This document shows, piece after piece, positions 1-13,365 of a stretch of DNA of 64,000 bases (positions are counted from its first letter, which is position 1; each line of letters opens with the position of its first letter). A program made the position numbers and the translations under genes. The notes beneath the pieces were generated by a model. That model saw nothing but the letters and a program-made list of their open reading frames with translations. It was not told the origin of the DNA and searched no databases. The stretch is from Liolophura sinensis (taxonomy: Eukaryota; Mollusca; Polyplacophora; Chitonida; Chitonidae), in NCBI RefSeq assembly GCF_032854445.1, contig NC_088298.1, forward strand, positions 12,141,504 to 12,205,503. Direction: 5' to 3'.

Positions 1-44
1 GATCCCAACTGAATGTAAATGCTACAAATACATGCACTAGGAAT

Positions 45-115
45 TTTATGTGGGTTCAAAACCGGCATTGGACAGGGAATTTGTAGATTCTGCCCTTTCC
101 CTAGCTGCTTGTGGG
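45..115 (+). mobile_element. Fragment of tRNA-headed SINE, family C
   Basis: The segment has a B-box-like GTGGGTTCAAAACC followed by GACAGGGAATTTGTAGATTC. The same order (GTGTGGGTTCAAACCC, then GACAGGGAATTTGTGGATTC) is seen on the opposite strand at about 2706-2885. The A-box side and the 3' part are missing or too diverged to see. Assignment to a SINE is inferred from the Pol III promoter-like motif plus recurrence in this window. Confidence 0.45.
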
Positions 116-2430
116 AGCTTTACAACATCAACGTGGCCGTTTGCGAAATAAAATGTTCGTTGAATATGATTTGTCACACATGGGAAAATTTGTGAGTAAC
201 TTTTCTCCTGGGGACTTAGGTTTCCTCCATCCATGATATTAACCACATTCCTTAAAAACAACTTTCTATCTTCCATCAGTATGGCATTTGTATCAAGTCT
301 GAAAGGTTGTCAGTTACTTGCCAAAGGCTGATGGTTTATTTCGGGCCCTCCAGTTTCATAAAACTGACTGCCTACTTGAGTTTGATGTTAAACAATTAAG
401 AATCAATTTCACGTTAAAAACAGGACGATGTAATCAACTGTTCAATGCTTTCCTTCAGTCATGCAGTGATAGACGATATACATGTACATAAGAAGTATAT
501 CATTTTTATTAAATTTTAGAAATTTTTTTGGCCTTTCTAATCATTGTACTCATTAAGTGTATACACAACTAATCCAATTATATTGAGCTTAAAATGCTTA
601 AATCAGTGTCTCTAGTACATGAATGTTTTCGTACATTATCACATCTTTCTTACCGCATTTAACACGTGCCTACATCACATACATGTATAAAACACAATCA
701 GCTATAATGTGATCTATCCAACAATGTACCAGTTTTTCACCTGTGTCAGTTCTTACAGGATCCCCTTCTCAAAGGCCGTAACAGCCCCCCCCCCCCCCCA
801 ATTGCACAGAAACACTGGCAACACTGTGTACTGTCATGAAAAAGTCATCAGAGAAACTGATATCCTATGACATGCTTAAAATGGAAAGAAAACAGATAAT
901 GTAATTTGTCTGTCAATGCTAACTCACACCTTAGTAATGAAACTATGCAGGGAGAAAAAGGAATAAATTGATTTTGAAAGGCATGAAAAGGCTAAGGGTA
1001 TTGCATTATCAAAGGAAATGCGAGCAAAACAGTTTACTTGTCAATAGTGTCAAATGATGGCTTAATTTCTTTTAAATGCAGCCTTTCTATCAAATAAACG
1101 AGAGGGCTTGTATTTGAAGTCTCAAATCTTGGCATCCTGCTCTGGCTGGGAGCTAGCACTGCCATGTAGATTCAAATGTGTGGCAGAGACTGCCATTCAG
1201 CTCTAACTGCCTGGAGTTGGAGGCTACTCCATGGCTCAGACAGCAGATAAACATCAATCCAATCTCCTCACGGGTCCTCAGACTTGCATCTGATTTGATA
1301 AACCCTGGCTAAACCTCACTCGACACATGATTTGTCAGCAACAGCTTTTTCATCTCCTCCATCAGTTTCCATCTGTCTCAGTAAACCCCATGCTGATGAT
1401 ATCAGCTGTTTCAGTCTTTGAGCAAAGCTGGGCGCTGAGCCAAAATAAAACCATTCACAGTAATATCTTACCAACTTCTAGCTACTTCCTCAAAGATTTT
1501 CTCATCCTGTGAGATACAGTTCTATATTTTAACCACTCATGGGCTATACCACCTCCCCCACCCCCTAAACTACTCCTTCCAAAATATGACATCTAAATTT
1601 CTGCACGCATGGGGATTTAGTAGGGAATAACTGAAATTTAAGGAGGATGACAAGCCTTTAATAAACCTAGAATTTCTGTGAAGATTTCTTCTCATCTTAG
1701 TTGTTTAAGGTTTGTTTGGAAGGTAGGCTGATACCATCCTGGAGGTGAGTGTTCAAAACTGGTTTCAGACTTACATTTAACACTAGATTTAACTTTCAGC
1801 CAAGTAATTTTGTATTTAGCCTAAAATAATTGTGTACCAGTGTATTAAGTATGAATTAAAACTCCCTCTGTTAATTATACTTTGACTTCAGATAATTACT
1901 GCATTGGCTGTGGATTTCAAAATACAAATTATGATTTCATACCAGTATTAAACTGAGTACAATTTTGAACAAAAGGGCCTCAGAAAAAAAGAGATTCAGT
2001 ATGTCCAAATGTAAAATGGTATAACCTTTATTTGACCCTAAAAATGCATTTTTTTAGGGACAAAACAGTACTTTCACACTTATCATCTCAATGAGGGTTT
2101 TCCGTCTTTAACTACCTTCATTAACAAAGAAGCAGCAAAAGCCCCCTGCCTCCCTTACCCCCAACCCCATGCCATCTATGGGGTTGCTATCCATAGCAGT
2201 TCCCATCCTAGACAGAAACATTTCGTAAGGGTCTAATATCCTTTCCAGTATTTTCAAGGACGATTCAGAGAAAAGTACATGTTTAAATGTATACATAAAG
2301 TACGTGCATAAAGCTTTAAGGGCAGTTCAATGGAATACTATTTCAGAATTATTAAGTATTGATCCATTTCAAATATACTACATTATAATATGCAACATGT
2401 CAAGATCAAATACTTTCCAAGACTGGTCAC
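116..2430. other. No gene seen; single-copy-looking AT-rich DNA
   Basis: No open frame here has exon-like borders. The only clear structure is a C homopolymer at 785-799. The short open frames fall in AT-rich sequence and are of the length expected by chance. Confidence 0.6.
785..799. repeat. Poly-C homopolymer (15 bp)
   Basis: An uninterrupted run of C, one of five G or C homopolymers of 15 bp or more in the window (others at about 6871, 15834, 19810 and 44799). Its length in the assembly is likely to be uncertain. Confidence 0.95.
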
Positions 2431-2705
2431 AAAATAAATTGCTCTTTTTCCAAGAACTTTCAAGGTCTTGAACAAATTCGGGTTCTTTCAAGATGACAAG
2501 AGCTGTGTTTGAACCCTGCAATCATACACTACCAAGCGCATCCCCATTCACTGTACCAGAATTAGTATGTCTAGGGAATTACAATAAGAATTATATCAGA
2601 CTGAAAAACCCCTGAATATCTGATAGCGGATGGAGATATTTATTTCATTTTTCCTTTATGCCATACCCTGGCCACTGCTTCATTTTAGTGGATAAAGTAC
2701 TCATG

Positions 2706-2885
2706 AACTTTGCCACATATAATGTACAAATCTATGCAGAACACATTGGTAGAGGACAAGTGGTCTTCAACGAATATTGGCGCAAGGGAATCCACAAATT
2801 CCCTGTCTAGAATGGGTTTGAACCCACACCTTATGTGTCCTAGGAAATGGAAATCAAGCGCTTTTAACCAACAGACCATGGCGCA
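2706..2885 (-). mobile_element. tRNA-headed SINE, family C
   Basis: Read on the minus strand, the segment starts with a tRNA-like head (GCGCCATGGTCTGTTGGTTA), continues to a good B box (GGGTTCAAACCC), then GACAGGGAATTTGTGGATTC and a body containing TCGTTGAAGACCACTTGTCC. The A box is degenerate. A related, more diverged copy lies at 9868-10050 and a fragment at 45-115. I saw no clear target-site duplication. Confidence 0.55.
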
Positions 2886-2939
2886 CTCTGTGCATGAAGA
2901 TAAAACTCAGAAAATTTTAAAAAATTCTAATATATATAT

Positions 2940-3780
2940 ATAAATGGACCACACACAGGTCTAATTACTCTAATTACTAGTTACTCCTACAATTAGACAC
3001 CCGTAAACACAATTTATATAGTTATAGTTATCATAATTTATAGTCCGACACAACTAATGCCTGCTACGCTTAGTAGTGGATCAAAGCGGCTCAACACAGC
3101 CCGCCACGCTTCAGTGACAACTCACTACTCACTGGTTCACTGATCACACCTATGTACTTATAGATTCTGCAGGAGTGAGCCTCAAGGCGGAAATTCTCCG
3201 ACAGGCGTGCGCTCTAGAGGGAGCATCAGGGCATGCATTGATGCAAGAATCCCTGATTGTTACATCAGGTCAGCTTTACGCTCTGCAAAGATTCATCCCC
3301 TTGCTCAGTATTAAGTTAATTATAGGACAGATAATGCTTGTACACAACAAGTTCAGCAATGAGCATCATTTCATCTAAATTGTAAATTTTAATTTGAAGT
3401 CATAAGGCTTACATATATCTAGTAGGCCTATTGTTTTGTGAAACAGTGGTAGGGGCCCCAAGTCGCATCCACTCACTCACAGTGCCATGTGCGTTAATTA
3501 AGGCAGGTAACGCTTGTAAATCAAATGTAACACCCTCAGTAGTCAGCTAACAAGTTAAATGTTGCGAAATCTTAATTGTACGTCCTGAATCAGTTTTACC
3601 AGTCAGTGCGTGGTTATGAAATACATAGTTTTGTTTTGGAAAACAGCCATAAGTCGTAGGTTTTAAAACTTTAAACCTAAGGTGCGTGGTGCAATCTTTA
3701 CTGAAATGGGAGCCTCTATTTCAAAAGGCAAATAACCGTGAAGTCAATTTGATTGGTTCGTGTTCCAATCCCTAAACTGT
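2940..3780. other. No gene seen
   Basis: AT-rich sequence without exon-like open frames or clear repeats apart from a short TATA run at 2931-2942. Confidence 0.5.
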
Positions 3781-3784
3781 AACA

Positions 3785-4170
3785 AATTTCACTGTAATTT
3801 TACAGTGAAAAGTGCTGGCAATTTTGAGACCAGTTCTTTTCACTGTAGATTTACAAGATGTGCAGTTTAAAGTTTACACCCAAAATAGTAGTATATTTCT
3901 ACATATACCATTGTAAATAATCACTTAACTCCATTAACAAAGTCTACATATTTATTTATATTATCATTTATAGCAAAGTGCACTTCAAATGGTCAACCTG
4001 CTACAGTTTTACAGACAATGCTGTAAATATACATTGACTAGAGCAATATTACACCACATAGGTGCAGAATTATGCTGGGAAATGGTGTAAAATATTTACA
4101 ACATGATTTACTGTAACAATATACAGTGCCTCAGACTGTAAATTTGCATTCAATTTTTACAGCATACTCA
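3785..4170. repeat. Block rich in TTTACAG/CTGTAA motifs with a palindrome
   Basis: The block starts with a near-perfect 24-bp palindrome at 3787-3810 (TTTCACTGTAA, short AT centre, TTACAGTGAAA). About ten further CTGTAA or TTACAG motifs follow in both orientations over about 380 bp. This is the pattern of a decayed terminal-inverted-repeat element (MITE), but I could not define the ends or a target-site duplication. Confidence 0.35.
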
Positions 4171-4199
4171 AGGCTATTTCACTATTACAACAGCATTCT

Positions 4200-6540
4200 A
4201 TTTCATAGATGAAGTGGCAATGGAAGAATCTTGAGAAATCTATGAGTGGAACTGAATTAACAATTTGTGCGTCTAACAATTCAAAGATTAAGGTTGAGCA
4301 TTTCAATGATGCTCTCAGTGAACTGTAACTTTAGCAATATCTGAGTGGTATTACAGGATATAACAAGGTAAAACCAAACTGTATTAGCAAGTGCAAGCCT
4401 GTTAATGAAATGTATTTGTCAATACAGACTACCAGAGCCTTCAGTTAAACACTAACATATATAAATAATCTAAGATATCATAACCGTCATCTTGTCTGAG
4501 AATATCATCCTAAACTAAAAGCTGAACATACTTCTTATGTTTTTGAGCCTGCACTGTGGTAGAATTTAAATCCTACAGCCATAGTGTAAACAGAATGTGT
4601 ACTCCTCATTTTGAATACTTTAAATGTATTTCATTTACACCTTTTGCAAACAGGACAGAAAGAAAGCATAACAATCCTGGTGCATGCATCCACCCCCCAT
4701 GTTGCTGTACATTCAGCTTTTTTCAGTTCCACAGCCAATGATGAATGGGTTTAGAAACCGGTAATTAATGAAGCAGTTTTCACTCAGATACCAGATATGT
4801 CAGGGTGTTCGTTTGAACATCAGATATGAATGGACGACTAAGCATGTAGCACTGAGAACTCTGGATCATTCCAGGAGATGCCTCGCCCATCTGTATCAGG
4901 GGTTTATTGTGTGTACGTGCGCCACACCTATCACAAACATCCCAGGAAGTACACACACATATCACTCCGACCCTGGATAACCCACTAGTACCCGGTGCAC
5001 AGTCACAGGTTGGAGGGTGTGTCCTGCCTTAAGGCTATGACAATAAAAAAAATATGCCTGCAGGCAATCAGATTATTATATAGACGTGCTGCCAGAGAGA
5101 GATCAAATCTGCCCAAAATCTTCTCTAATGTAGCTAATGCAAACAATTATGTGCGTAAGTGTGTGTAATATCAAAGCAATATTTGTTTACATAGCTTATG
5201 GCATAATTAAGCTATTAAAGGCTTCCTATGCCTACACACCAGGCAACCTTTTAAGGGTCACCTGTGAATGTGTGTAGGCAAACTTCAGGGATTCATACAC
5301 GTTGAAGATACAAAAACTCAATTCTGTGTTTTTTTTTTGGTACAATACCCAATTTTTTGGATAAAAACTGAATTGCCTTCGTAAGTATACACAGTGATGA
5401 GCGGCCAACTTCAATTGCCAACTGCTGCATCCTTGACAAGCCGAAGTGGTGTATTGGCTGTAATTAAACTAAAATTAAGCTTTAAATATACACAAGCTAT
5501 GGTGATACAGCATAGTGGGTATAAAACAAAACAGGAGTTTGTTCATATTTGGTTTAATCAATCTTCAGTATGCCTGGAAAGCGAAAGGAAAAGTATATAC
5601 AACACATGCTGGCTTCCAATGAATGGCGCTTTGATATCCCATTGGCCTGCATGTCTCATGCGGACCAATCAGTGAGCTTCTAACAAATTATGAACTGTAT
5701 ACAACAACACAATGGTCATTCACCAGTTGTATGTGATGGTTACTTAAGAAATACAACATAGTTTACCATGCTCAAATCACCAAGATAATGTACAGCAGAT
5801 GGGAGTTGTCCCCTGTTTGAGAATGAGAATGACGGACCCCGATAATGGTGAACTTATATTTTACGTTCAACTACTTAAAAGGTGACAGGTCACTTTGGCA
5901 GTTGATTAAAAGTACTCACAGGCCGATGTGAAAACAAGTAACAGTTTGAATACTGCTCACAGTAGGTGCGAATGTTGTTTTCTTACATAGCGATAATCCA
6001 TCCCCCAGTGTTTTAATCTCTCATCCAGATTACGAGGATTAGCGACACTGCAGGAAACAAAGCAGGATTATAGCCCAAAACTACTCTTGTGCTGGAGTAG
6101 TTTTGGCCGGATTAAAAGTCGGAAAATGAAACAATCTGAACATTTTTTTCAGTATTCCCTTCATTAATTACACAAGAAGTAATTCCTGCGAACCCATTTT
6201 TGAAGGAAATCTGCGAAAATAAACATGCTTTACTGCATATACCTCTGATCAGGATAAGCCTTGTCTTTGTTGTTTGTAGTCCTTTCCTTCTTCTGGCATT
6301 TATAACAACCCACAACTGAACATGCATGGTTTATTTCATAATATACCACTGAAGAGGATATCTCACAAATGTTTACTTTTGACATAATGTTTGTTAGTTC
6401 TTTTTTTTCTCCTTCTGAATCAACAAGTGAACATAAATCACCATGGTCTATAACTATTTCATTATACAATGTGTATCTCTGGTGAGGATAATATATACTT
6501 GTAAAAGTATATATACACATACATATATGTATCAACAATA
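4200..6540. other. No gene seen
   Basis: No exon-like open frame and no clear repeat. A T run lies at about 5329-5337. Confidence 0.5.
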
Positions 6541-6553
6541 AAATCATGATCAG

Positions 6554-6555
<2 letters not shown>

Positions 6556-6610
<55 letters not shown>

Positions 6611-6625
6611 TACATATATATACAC
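6556..6625. repeat. (TA)n microsatellite with (CA)n and TACATA edge
   Basis: About 45 bp of pure TA dinucleotides are followed by CACACACACA and a short TATATATA stretch. A 131-codon open frame on the minus strand reads through this microsatellite (YIYIYI-type residues) and is not a gene. Confidence 0.95.
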
Positions 6626-6866
6626 TGGAATATCATATCTTTCACGTTCACAAAATAAAACTCCAAACTCACTTATAGTTGGTTTTTAAAATATAAAGAA
6701 ACTGTATCTGGACCAAAAAAGCCTACATTTTCTCAGCTGGTCATCATCCTACCTTTCAAATCTCATTATACCTTTGTGAGATCAAAATAACTCTCCAAGG
6801 ATTAGCCGTCAAAATGGGACACTTGATCATTGACAAAATTTTAGACCAAATAAAGTATTATTCTAC

Positions 6867-6889
6867 GGGAGGGGGGGGGGGGGGGGGGG
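6867..6889. repeat. Poly-G homopolymer
   Basis: GGGA followed by about 19 G. It can form G-quadruplex structures and is prone to length errors. Confidence 0.95.
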
Positions 6890-6964
6890 ACAAGCTTAAG
6901 GAGTAAAGAACCAGTTCTCACATTTTACAATTGGATGTTACAAAGTCATAATATCTTCCAGGGT

Positions 6965-7130
6965 TATAGATGTATACATACTGCTTCAATGCTACAGTGT
7001 TACTATGTTGCAAAGTTGTCATGTCATACATAGGTATACATGTACAATGCTCAAATGCTACAGTGTTACTATGTTGCAAAATTGTCATGTCATACATAGT
7101 TGTACATTGCTTATATGTTACAATGTTATA
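6965..7130. repeat. 66-bp direct repeat, about 2.5 copies
   Basis: GCTACAGTGTTACTATGTTG occurs at 6991 and 7057, with similar flanks (TTGTCATGTCATACATAG). A weaker third copy follows. This is a small minisatellite. Confidence 0.8.
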
Positions 7131-7134
7131 GCCT

Positions 7135-9060
7135 TATGGAGGGTGTCATTTCTAATACCTTACTGTTAAAGTAAAACAACATCACTGGGTCCAATCTATA
7201 ATGCTTGGAGGACAAGAACAGGTTATTTCTCCACACTGAAATGGCCATAATGTTAACAGCACTGAGTTAATTTCACATGTTCTGTATGCACATGTATGTG
7301 GTTCTGTTTAGTTACAAGTGTCCCAGAATCAGTCAGAATATCAGAGGTAACAGTGGTCTGATACACTGACACACCTGTTCACGCCCAGTGATACACTAGG
7401 GCAGCAGTGTATACTTAATAAATCATACGGAAACCTACCGCACATATTATCACATGTACATGCAAACATACAGTTACAGCTGGACTAGTGTTTATATCCA
7501 CGTACAAACATCAGTATCAATTGTTTACTTTAGGAAGTTATGAACGTAAATACATGTAATTTTCCCACAAAAGAAAAGAAATTATAATAATAATAAAATA
7601 ATAATAAAAAATGACAGAAGTTCAGTCACAAGATGTGGTGGGGAAAAAACTGCAAACCAAATAAAAATGCACCCTGCAATCAAGAAATGAGACCAAACAC
7701 CATCCCGAAAAAAAAGAATGAAAATATGTTCTATGTTGAAGGATGTTGATCTATGTAGATACACTCATAAAGATAAAGATGACCATTTCTAGGAAGAATG
7801 AAGGGTTATGTGCTTCAACATTAACTGAACACAATATGGTATATACAGTGTTTGTACATTGATCTCAATAACTGTAACATATTCTTGTACAAAATGAGCA
7901 AATGTAGCAAATATCAACTTCCATCATACATTCTCAAAAGTTCTGCAGAAATAAACAGTTAGAGTATAAATAAATAAATAAATAAATAAATACAAATAGA
8001 ATATAAATAAAATTCAGCAGAATATATACATATATATAAAAGTGAAATAAAAATAGGATTAGTACATAGGCAATGATGCAAAATACTGTACCGGGAAACT
8101 TTAAACACCTAATGTTATTCTTGTACCCTAAGAGAAACATCCCATTTAGCAGAAGACGATAAAATCAGGTCAAACAAAAGCAACGTCATATGGCTTTTGG
8201 GTATTATCTTACTGCCAGAATTCATGTAACATCTCCACTTGTATTTAAATATTAATTTCCTTCCACAAAGCTTACTTACCACCAGTTTTATTAATTAAGC
8301 CTTAAGGCAGACAACTAAAGGTGTATAATTTACAAGCTATACGTTTAACGAGTAGACAACGCACCTGAAACTTCAAAGAAAAACAAACATAATCTTACTT
8401 GCTTCCTGAACGTGCGGACAGGATACCAGTTTACCTGTGAGTAAGCCAGACAGTCCATGTAACATATGCTATATTACACTTTTTATGCCAAAATCAGACT
8501 TAATGATTACCACTGTATCACTAAAAATAGGCTTGTGTCCATACAAACAATGTCCTTCCCTCACACAGCCCTGTAGACTCTCAGCCATCATGCGACAAGG
8601 TAAACACTATAATCCATATGCCAGCCCAACGTGCATAGCTCTGACATTTCATTTGTACAATCCTGTATATCTGGAGATTTGCTTTCCCTGAAACATGTTT
8701 ACAGTCTTAAACAGAATCTTTGATATTTTAGCAGATTCTCACGATGCAGGTTATATAAAAAATACTTTTGTCATGCAGATGTAAATTAAGCAGGGTAAAT
8801 GCAGATATTATAATGTACATGTTATATGCAATGGTTAGAATGTGAAAAAGACGTACAAGAAACCCCCAAAATCATCTCAATTTCTAAATTATTTCAATAT
8901 TTCCAACTGCAGTTTCCAGCTTCTGTTCCAGTATCCCTGATGAGGAACATTTTACAGTTTGTAACTGAAGATGGAACAGAATCGTGTAAAACTCACGAAT
9001 GTTTTTCAACTAACATGTACATACACTGCAACACACTTATACTATCACCCTGTAATCAGA
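7135..9060. other. No gene seen; simple repeats only
   Basis: The region holds an (AAAT)n microsatellite at about 7968-7992, AT-rich low-complexity DNA at 7582-7612, and an A-rich run at about 9060-9082. No exon-like open frame is seen. Confidence 0.5.
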
Positions 9061-9173
9061 AAAAAAAAAAAACCAAAAAAAACCCAGTCAAAACAGAGAT
9101 AAAGGTGAGTTTGTTGTTGTGGCATAAACAGGCCAATCACTACAACTTATGTCTAACACTCATTTTGATACAT

Positions 9174-9442
9174 ATTTATTTATTTATTTGATTGGTGTTT
9201 ACGCCGTACTCAAGAATATTTAACCTATACGATGGCGGCCAGCATTATGGTGAGAGGAAACCGGGCAGAGCCCGGGGAAAACCCACAACCATCCGCAGGT
9301 TGCTGAAAGACCTTCCCACATACGGCCAGAAAGGAAGCCAGCATATGAGCTGAGCTTGAACTCACAGAGACCGCATTGGTGACAGACTCCTGGGTCATTA
9401 CGCTGCGCTAGCGCGCTAACCAACTGAGCCACGGAGGCCCCT
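9174..9442 (-). mobile_element. Full-length tRNA-headed SINE, family A, with target-site duplication
   Basis: Minus-strand copy. The head GGGGCCTCCGTGGCTCAG carries a perfect Pol III A box (TGGCTCAGTTGG) and a B-box-like GAGTTCAAGCTC. It is followed by the conserved central block (CAACCTGCGGATGG, CCACCATAATGCTGGCC type), then GTACGGCGTAAACACCAAT and an (AAAT)n tail. The perfect 9-bp duplication ATTTTGATA at 9162-9170 and 9443-9451 shows LINE-type insertion. Family A is the reference for the other copies in this window; it resembles the conserved-core SINEs of molluscs, but this is from memory. Confidence 0.93.
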
Positions 9443-9716
9443 ATTTTGATATTTACTTCGAAAGTTTAAGGTAGTGGTAATGTTATATGACACCGCATAT
9501 CCGCCCCATTGTGTGAATGTTTATAATTTTCCCAGATATATTGAACCCTATTGTCCTCATCCAATATCTGTCTGCTGTCATAGAAAAGGCTGTGTATCCT
9601 GTACAGTCACCTGGCAACTGAGTTATTCTTCTGGCTGGTCTGATGTGATGTATCATTTCATTTCATCACCAATTAACTCTGACTGGCAGGAGAAATAAGC
9701 TGTGATAGACCAACCT

Positions 9717-9838
9717 GTACCTTACACACTTTAACCACACATACATGTGTACCTTACACACTTTAACCACACATACATGTGTACCTTACACACTTTAACC
9801 ACACACACGTGTACCTTACACACTTCAACCACACATAC
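9717..9838. repeat. 32-bp tandem repeat, 4 copies
   Basis: Units begin with GTACCTTACACACTTTAACC at 9717, 9749, 9781 and 9811. The third unit is 2 bp shorter. Units are nearly identical. Confidence 0.95.
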
Positions 9839-9867
9839 AAGTTACTAAAAACACATACTCATACAAA

Positions 9868-10050
9868 TAAATGCACACCATTTTGGTGGAAGGCAAATGG
9901 TCTTCAACAAACACCATATGCAAATCATTGTTGACTGCTTACTGCCAGCAAGGCTTCATGAACAGCGAGAAAGAAAATGTACAAGTTTTCTGTACAAGGC
10001 CGGGTTTGAACCTACATCCCACCGATACAATTATATTCAGGGGTATTAGA
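9868..10050 (-). mobile_element. Diverged SINE, family C
   Basis: Read on the minus strand it has a B box GTAGGTTCAAACCCGGCC, then a body ending with TTTGTTGAAGACCATTTGCC. Both modules occur in the same order in the copy at 2706-2885. Part of the middle has been replaced or is strongly mutated. Confidence 0.45.
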
Positions 10051-10059
10051 CCCATACAC

Positions 10060-10980
10060 TGTGTACATGTAACTGTCTTTTTGGTTGACTTTCACAACCA
10101 CCAATCTTGGCTGGCCACCAAAACTTCCACGAACCCAAGGTCCTTACCACATGAGAAGGGAGCTAATCTCACAGTCTAGTAAGTCTATCATAGTGATGCA
10201 ACTCATCACATTTGTTATCGGATGATTTACAGCATGTACAGCAGCAGGGCTAATCAACTCGGTTAATCGACCGTGACCAAATGTTGGGTGCGTACACTAA
10301 TATACAAACAGAGGGACGCTTTAGGTATTGACTCCAGGTTTTGATTACGTTGGGGGCGATGGAAACGGATCGCAGAGACATTGAGGCATGGGTTAACCAA
10401 GGACGACCCCGGCCGTTCCAGCCCAGTGAGTAGACCCGACCCTCTCACAGTCATGCACGCAACATGTTCAGCAATGAGATATGATATGCAATTGTTCACA
10501 GCCCGTAATGTCACCTAAGGAACATGCCAATTAGGGACGGAGAAAGATTGCAACAACAACTTGGTGAAGTGACACAGAATCATTGCGGACTGACTGCTAT
10601 GCCCACAAAATTAAGCTAATTTGTAGTCTCATAATAAAAGTTTAAGAGCAAAGCTGTACTGATACTAAGTTAAAAGTACAGTCAGATTTTAGTGCCTGCT
10701 TGTATCTGACCTCCATGTATTCTTTACATCCTGGCAGATGCCCTTAAACTGATGCCATTATGGAAATGTGAATAACAGCATAAATCGACATTCCATTTCT
10801 ATGCAATTTTGTTTCCTCGATTGAAAGACCTAGCAACTGGTTTGAAAACTAAAAAATTAAGAGGGGAAAATATTTTCAGACAAATACTTACGCTTACTAT
10901 CAAACATTACTACACAATTAAATGAACTTATACATAATGTAAGATTGAAATACATCACATATTTATTGTATACACAGAAA
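10060..10980. other. No gene seen
   Basis: The short open frames here (for example at 10263-10514, minus) have no recognisable domain or exon borders. Confidence 0.5.
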
Positions 10981-10983
10981 TGA

Positions 10984-11093
10984 TTTTCTGACTTTTTTCA
11001 CATATTACACTTTTCTGACTTTTTCCACATATTACACTTTTCTGACTTTTTCCACATATTACACTTTTCTGACTTTTTCCACATATTACACTT
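10984..11093. repeat. 27-bp tandem repeat, 4 copies
   Basis: The unit is TTTTCTGACTTTTTCCACAT plus ATTACAC, repeated four times with almost no variation. Confidence 0.95.
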
Positions 11094-11639
11094 TTAGGTA
11101 CATTAAGTTCTGTACAATTATTTTTTTTTTTTTGTCTGCAATGTGATGCTCAATTGTTTACAGACTTTTAAAATGCACATATTGTCAAAATAAGATTGGT
11201 TAACAATAGCTAGGTGTTCAGAGCAATAAGAGCATTATTTTCTTAACTTCTCCCATGCTAATCTTTCTAATTTAGACAAAAACGTACACACATTTTATAC
11301 TCAAACAGAAAACAAATTGAACTGGCTAAAATATTTATATTCATACAACATACACCACACTTGAAGCGGGACCAGTGGGATTTTCACACGCGTTTTTTTT
11401 TTTTTTTACATACTTGTACATTTTTATGTGGTTGCACCTAAAACATGACACAATTAGCTTCAAACAATATCTATCAGTACTACCTGGTCACTGTTTTCAC
11501 AAAGTACAACTGGCATGTGGACAGTAGAAAATGTCAAACACCTTGCATTCTCTATCTGAGATTTAGGTTGTAAAGATCTGGTTATCAGGACGTCACTTTT
11601 TGTTTTTGCTTACGTGGTCAATGGTACACAGAAGTTAAA

Positions 11640-11850
11640 TGTTAAATCACTCTGCTGCCTGTTCGAGATGCCATTCTTGTACATCTACACTGAGCCATGA
11701 ACGTAGAAAGCCAAGCAGATCAAGGGGGACTACTCTGTCATGAGTAGTAGTACCAGGCTAGGCTGATTGACTAACAGACTATCAAATACATGACGAACAG
11801 GAATTATTAAACAATGTTATTTTTCGCTTTTTAAACACAGACAAAATGTA
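11640..11850. repeat. Diverged direct repeat, copy 1 (partner at 12688)
   Basis: GTTAAATCACT, GATCAAGGGGGACTACTCTG and TTTAAACACAGA occur here and again in the same order about 1.05 kb downstream. The sequence between them is only partly similar, so this is an old duplication or a dispersed repeat of unknown type. Confidence 0.6.
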
Positions 11851-12687
11851 GGGATAATTCACAAAATGTGATTGGGTGCATGTTCATGTAGATAAGTCAA
11901 TTGTGAGAAACTGCAGTAGGAGAATCCCCCTTAGCAGCATTAGAGTGCTACTCTGGTTCTAAGAGAAACTCAGCAGAAATATTAGAATGAAGACAATCCT
12001 TTACAACACAACTAATTGGATGGTTCAAAAAGAATTTGGTGGTTGTAAAATGAGTGATGGACGATGCCATGTGTCTTTGCTTGAAATCACCTCAGGCAAC
12101 CATGGAAAAGTATAGAAAATTATATCGTTATATCGTAACATACAAATGTTACCATCAGTCAGTGTGAAGTACAATGTATTTGCTATGATGGTGTTTTGTC
12201 TCATACAGCACCAGTAGTTATAATAATTGGACAACCAGAAAAATGTGTCATAATAAAACAAGGAACAAGTTTAATTTTCTCCTTTCTAATATTCTTTTAT
12301 TTAGACAAACAAGACATTAACCTCACCTTCCATCTGATCTTAACAATTTATCCAAGACAGATATATGCTGCCATAAGTAGGCCCACAAAACATGTTATCC
12401 AATTTTGACATTCTTTTTTTTAAGTACTCAAGGCTCTAAAAGTATCCATACTCTTATATACACAGTAAAGCGTATATGGTGAACATAGAAACTTGGGTTA
12501 GAATATTGTTTTACGTTATTTTGTGTTCATTCCATGGTGCTTTACTGCTGCCACAAAATCTGTGCCAATTGCATAAGCTACATTTTTGTTTTCCTCACAA
12601 CACATCCCTAGACAAACACACACAAAATATTTATGAGTAAGAGGAGTGAAGGCTCACACAGCAGCTGCTAAATTGTGGGATAACATA

Positions 12688-12915
12688 GCAGTTAAATCAC
12701 TTTGTTTTCAAGGATGCTGTTTGTTTAACATGCTATTCTTATACAGAGTAAGGACTGCTGATAGTCAAGTGGGATCAAGGGGGACTACTCTGTTATGACA
12801 CAATGAGTATTAAATATGTCTGCCTAGAACTGTCATTGCCTAACTATAAACTAACTATGGAGGTTCTAAACTCTAAGGAGGTTATTTTTAATGTCTTAAA
12901 CACAGATAAATGATA
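12688..12915. repeat. Diverged direct repeat, copy 2 (partner at 11640)
   Basis: Shares GTTAAATCACT, GATCAAGGGGGACTACTCTG and TTAAACACAGATAA in order with the first copy. Confidence 0.6.
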
Positions 12916-13365
12916 TAAATAGCAGGCACAATTAAACGTACACATGTACTTTCTCTGATACCACCCTTACCATTTACAAGCTCCTTTACAGTTATTCTAA
13001 TACACCCCCAAGAAACCAGTTCTTAAGCACAGCAACTTACATCAATCAACTCACAGGCATACCTTTCAACTGTCACATTTTTGGTTTTTACCTGAGTAAA
13101 AATCATGTTCTCACGGTCAATGTACTAAATGCTTCATAGTGTTTTAATGATGTTTCCATCTCACATAATCACAAAATAATGATATGTATACTTGCCAGCG
13201 AAAGCTTCCCAAGTGCAATTAAAAATAAACCAAACCATTTTTTTGATTGGGGCCTAGACCTTCCACCAGGGTATTTTTATGGCCGACACCTCGACTCCCC
13301 CCCTCCCCATTCATACATTACTGTTTTGATATGTCAACTTAATGAGGTCAATCTAAAATCAATCT

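Noticed and set aside
6230-6625. A 131-codon minus-strand frame
   Set aside because: The N-terminal third is translated (TA)n/(CA)n microsatellite and the rest has no domain or codon signal.
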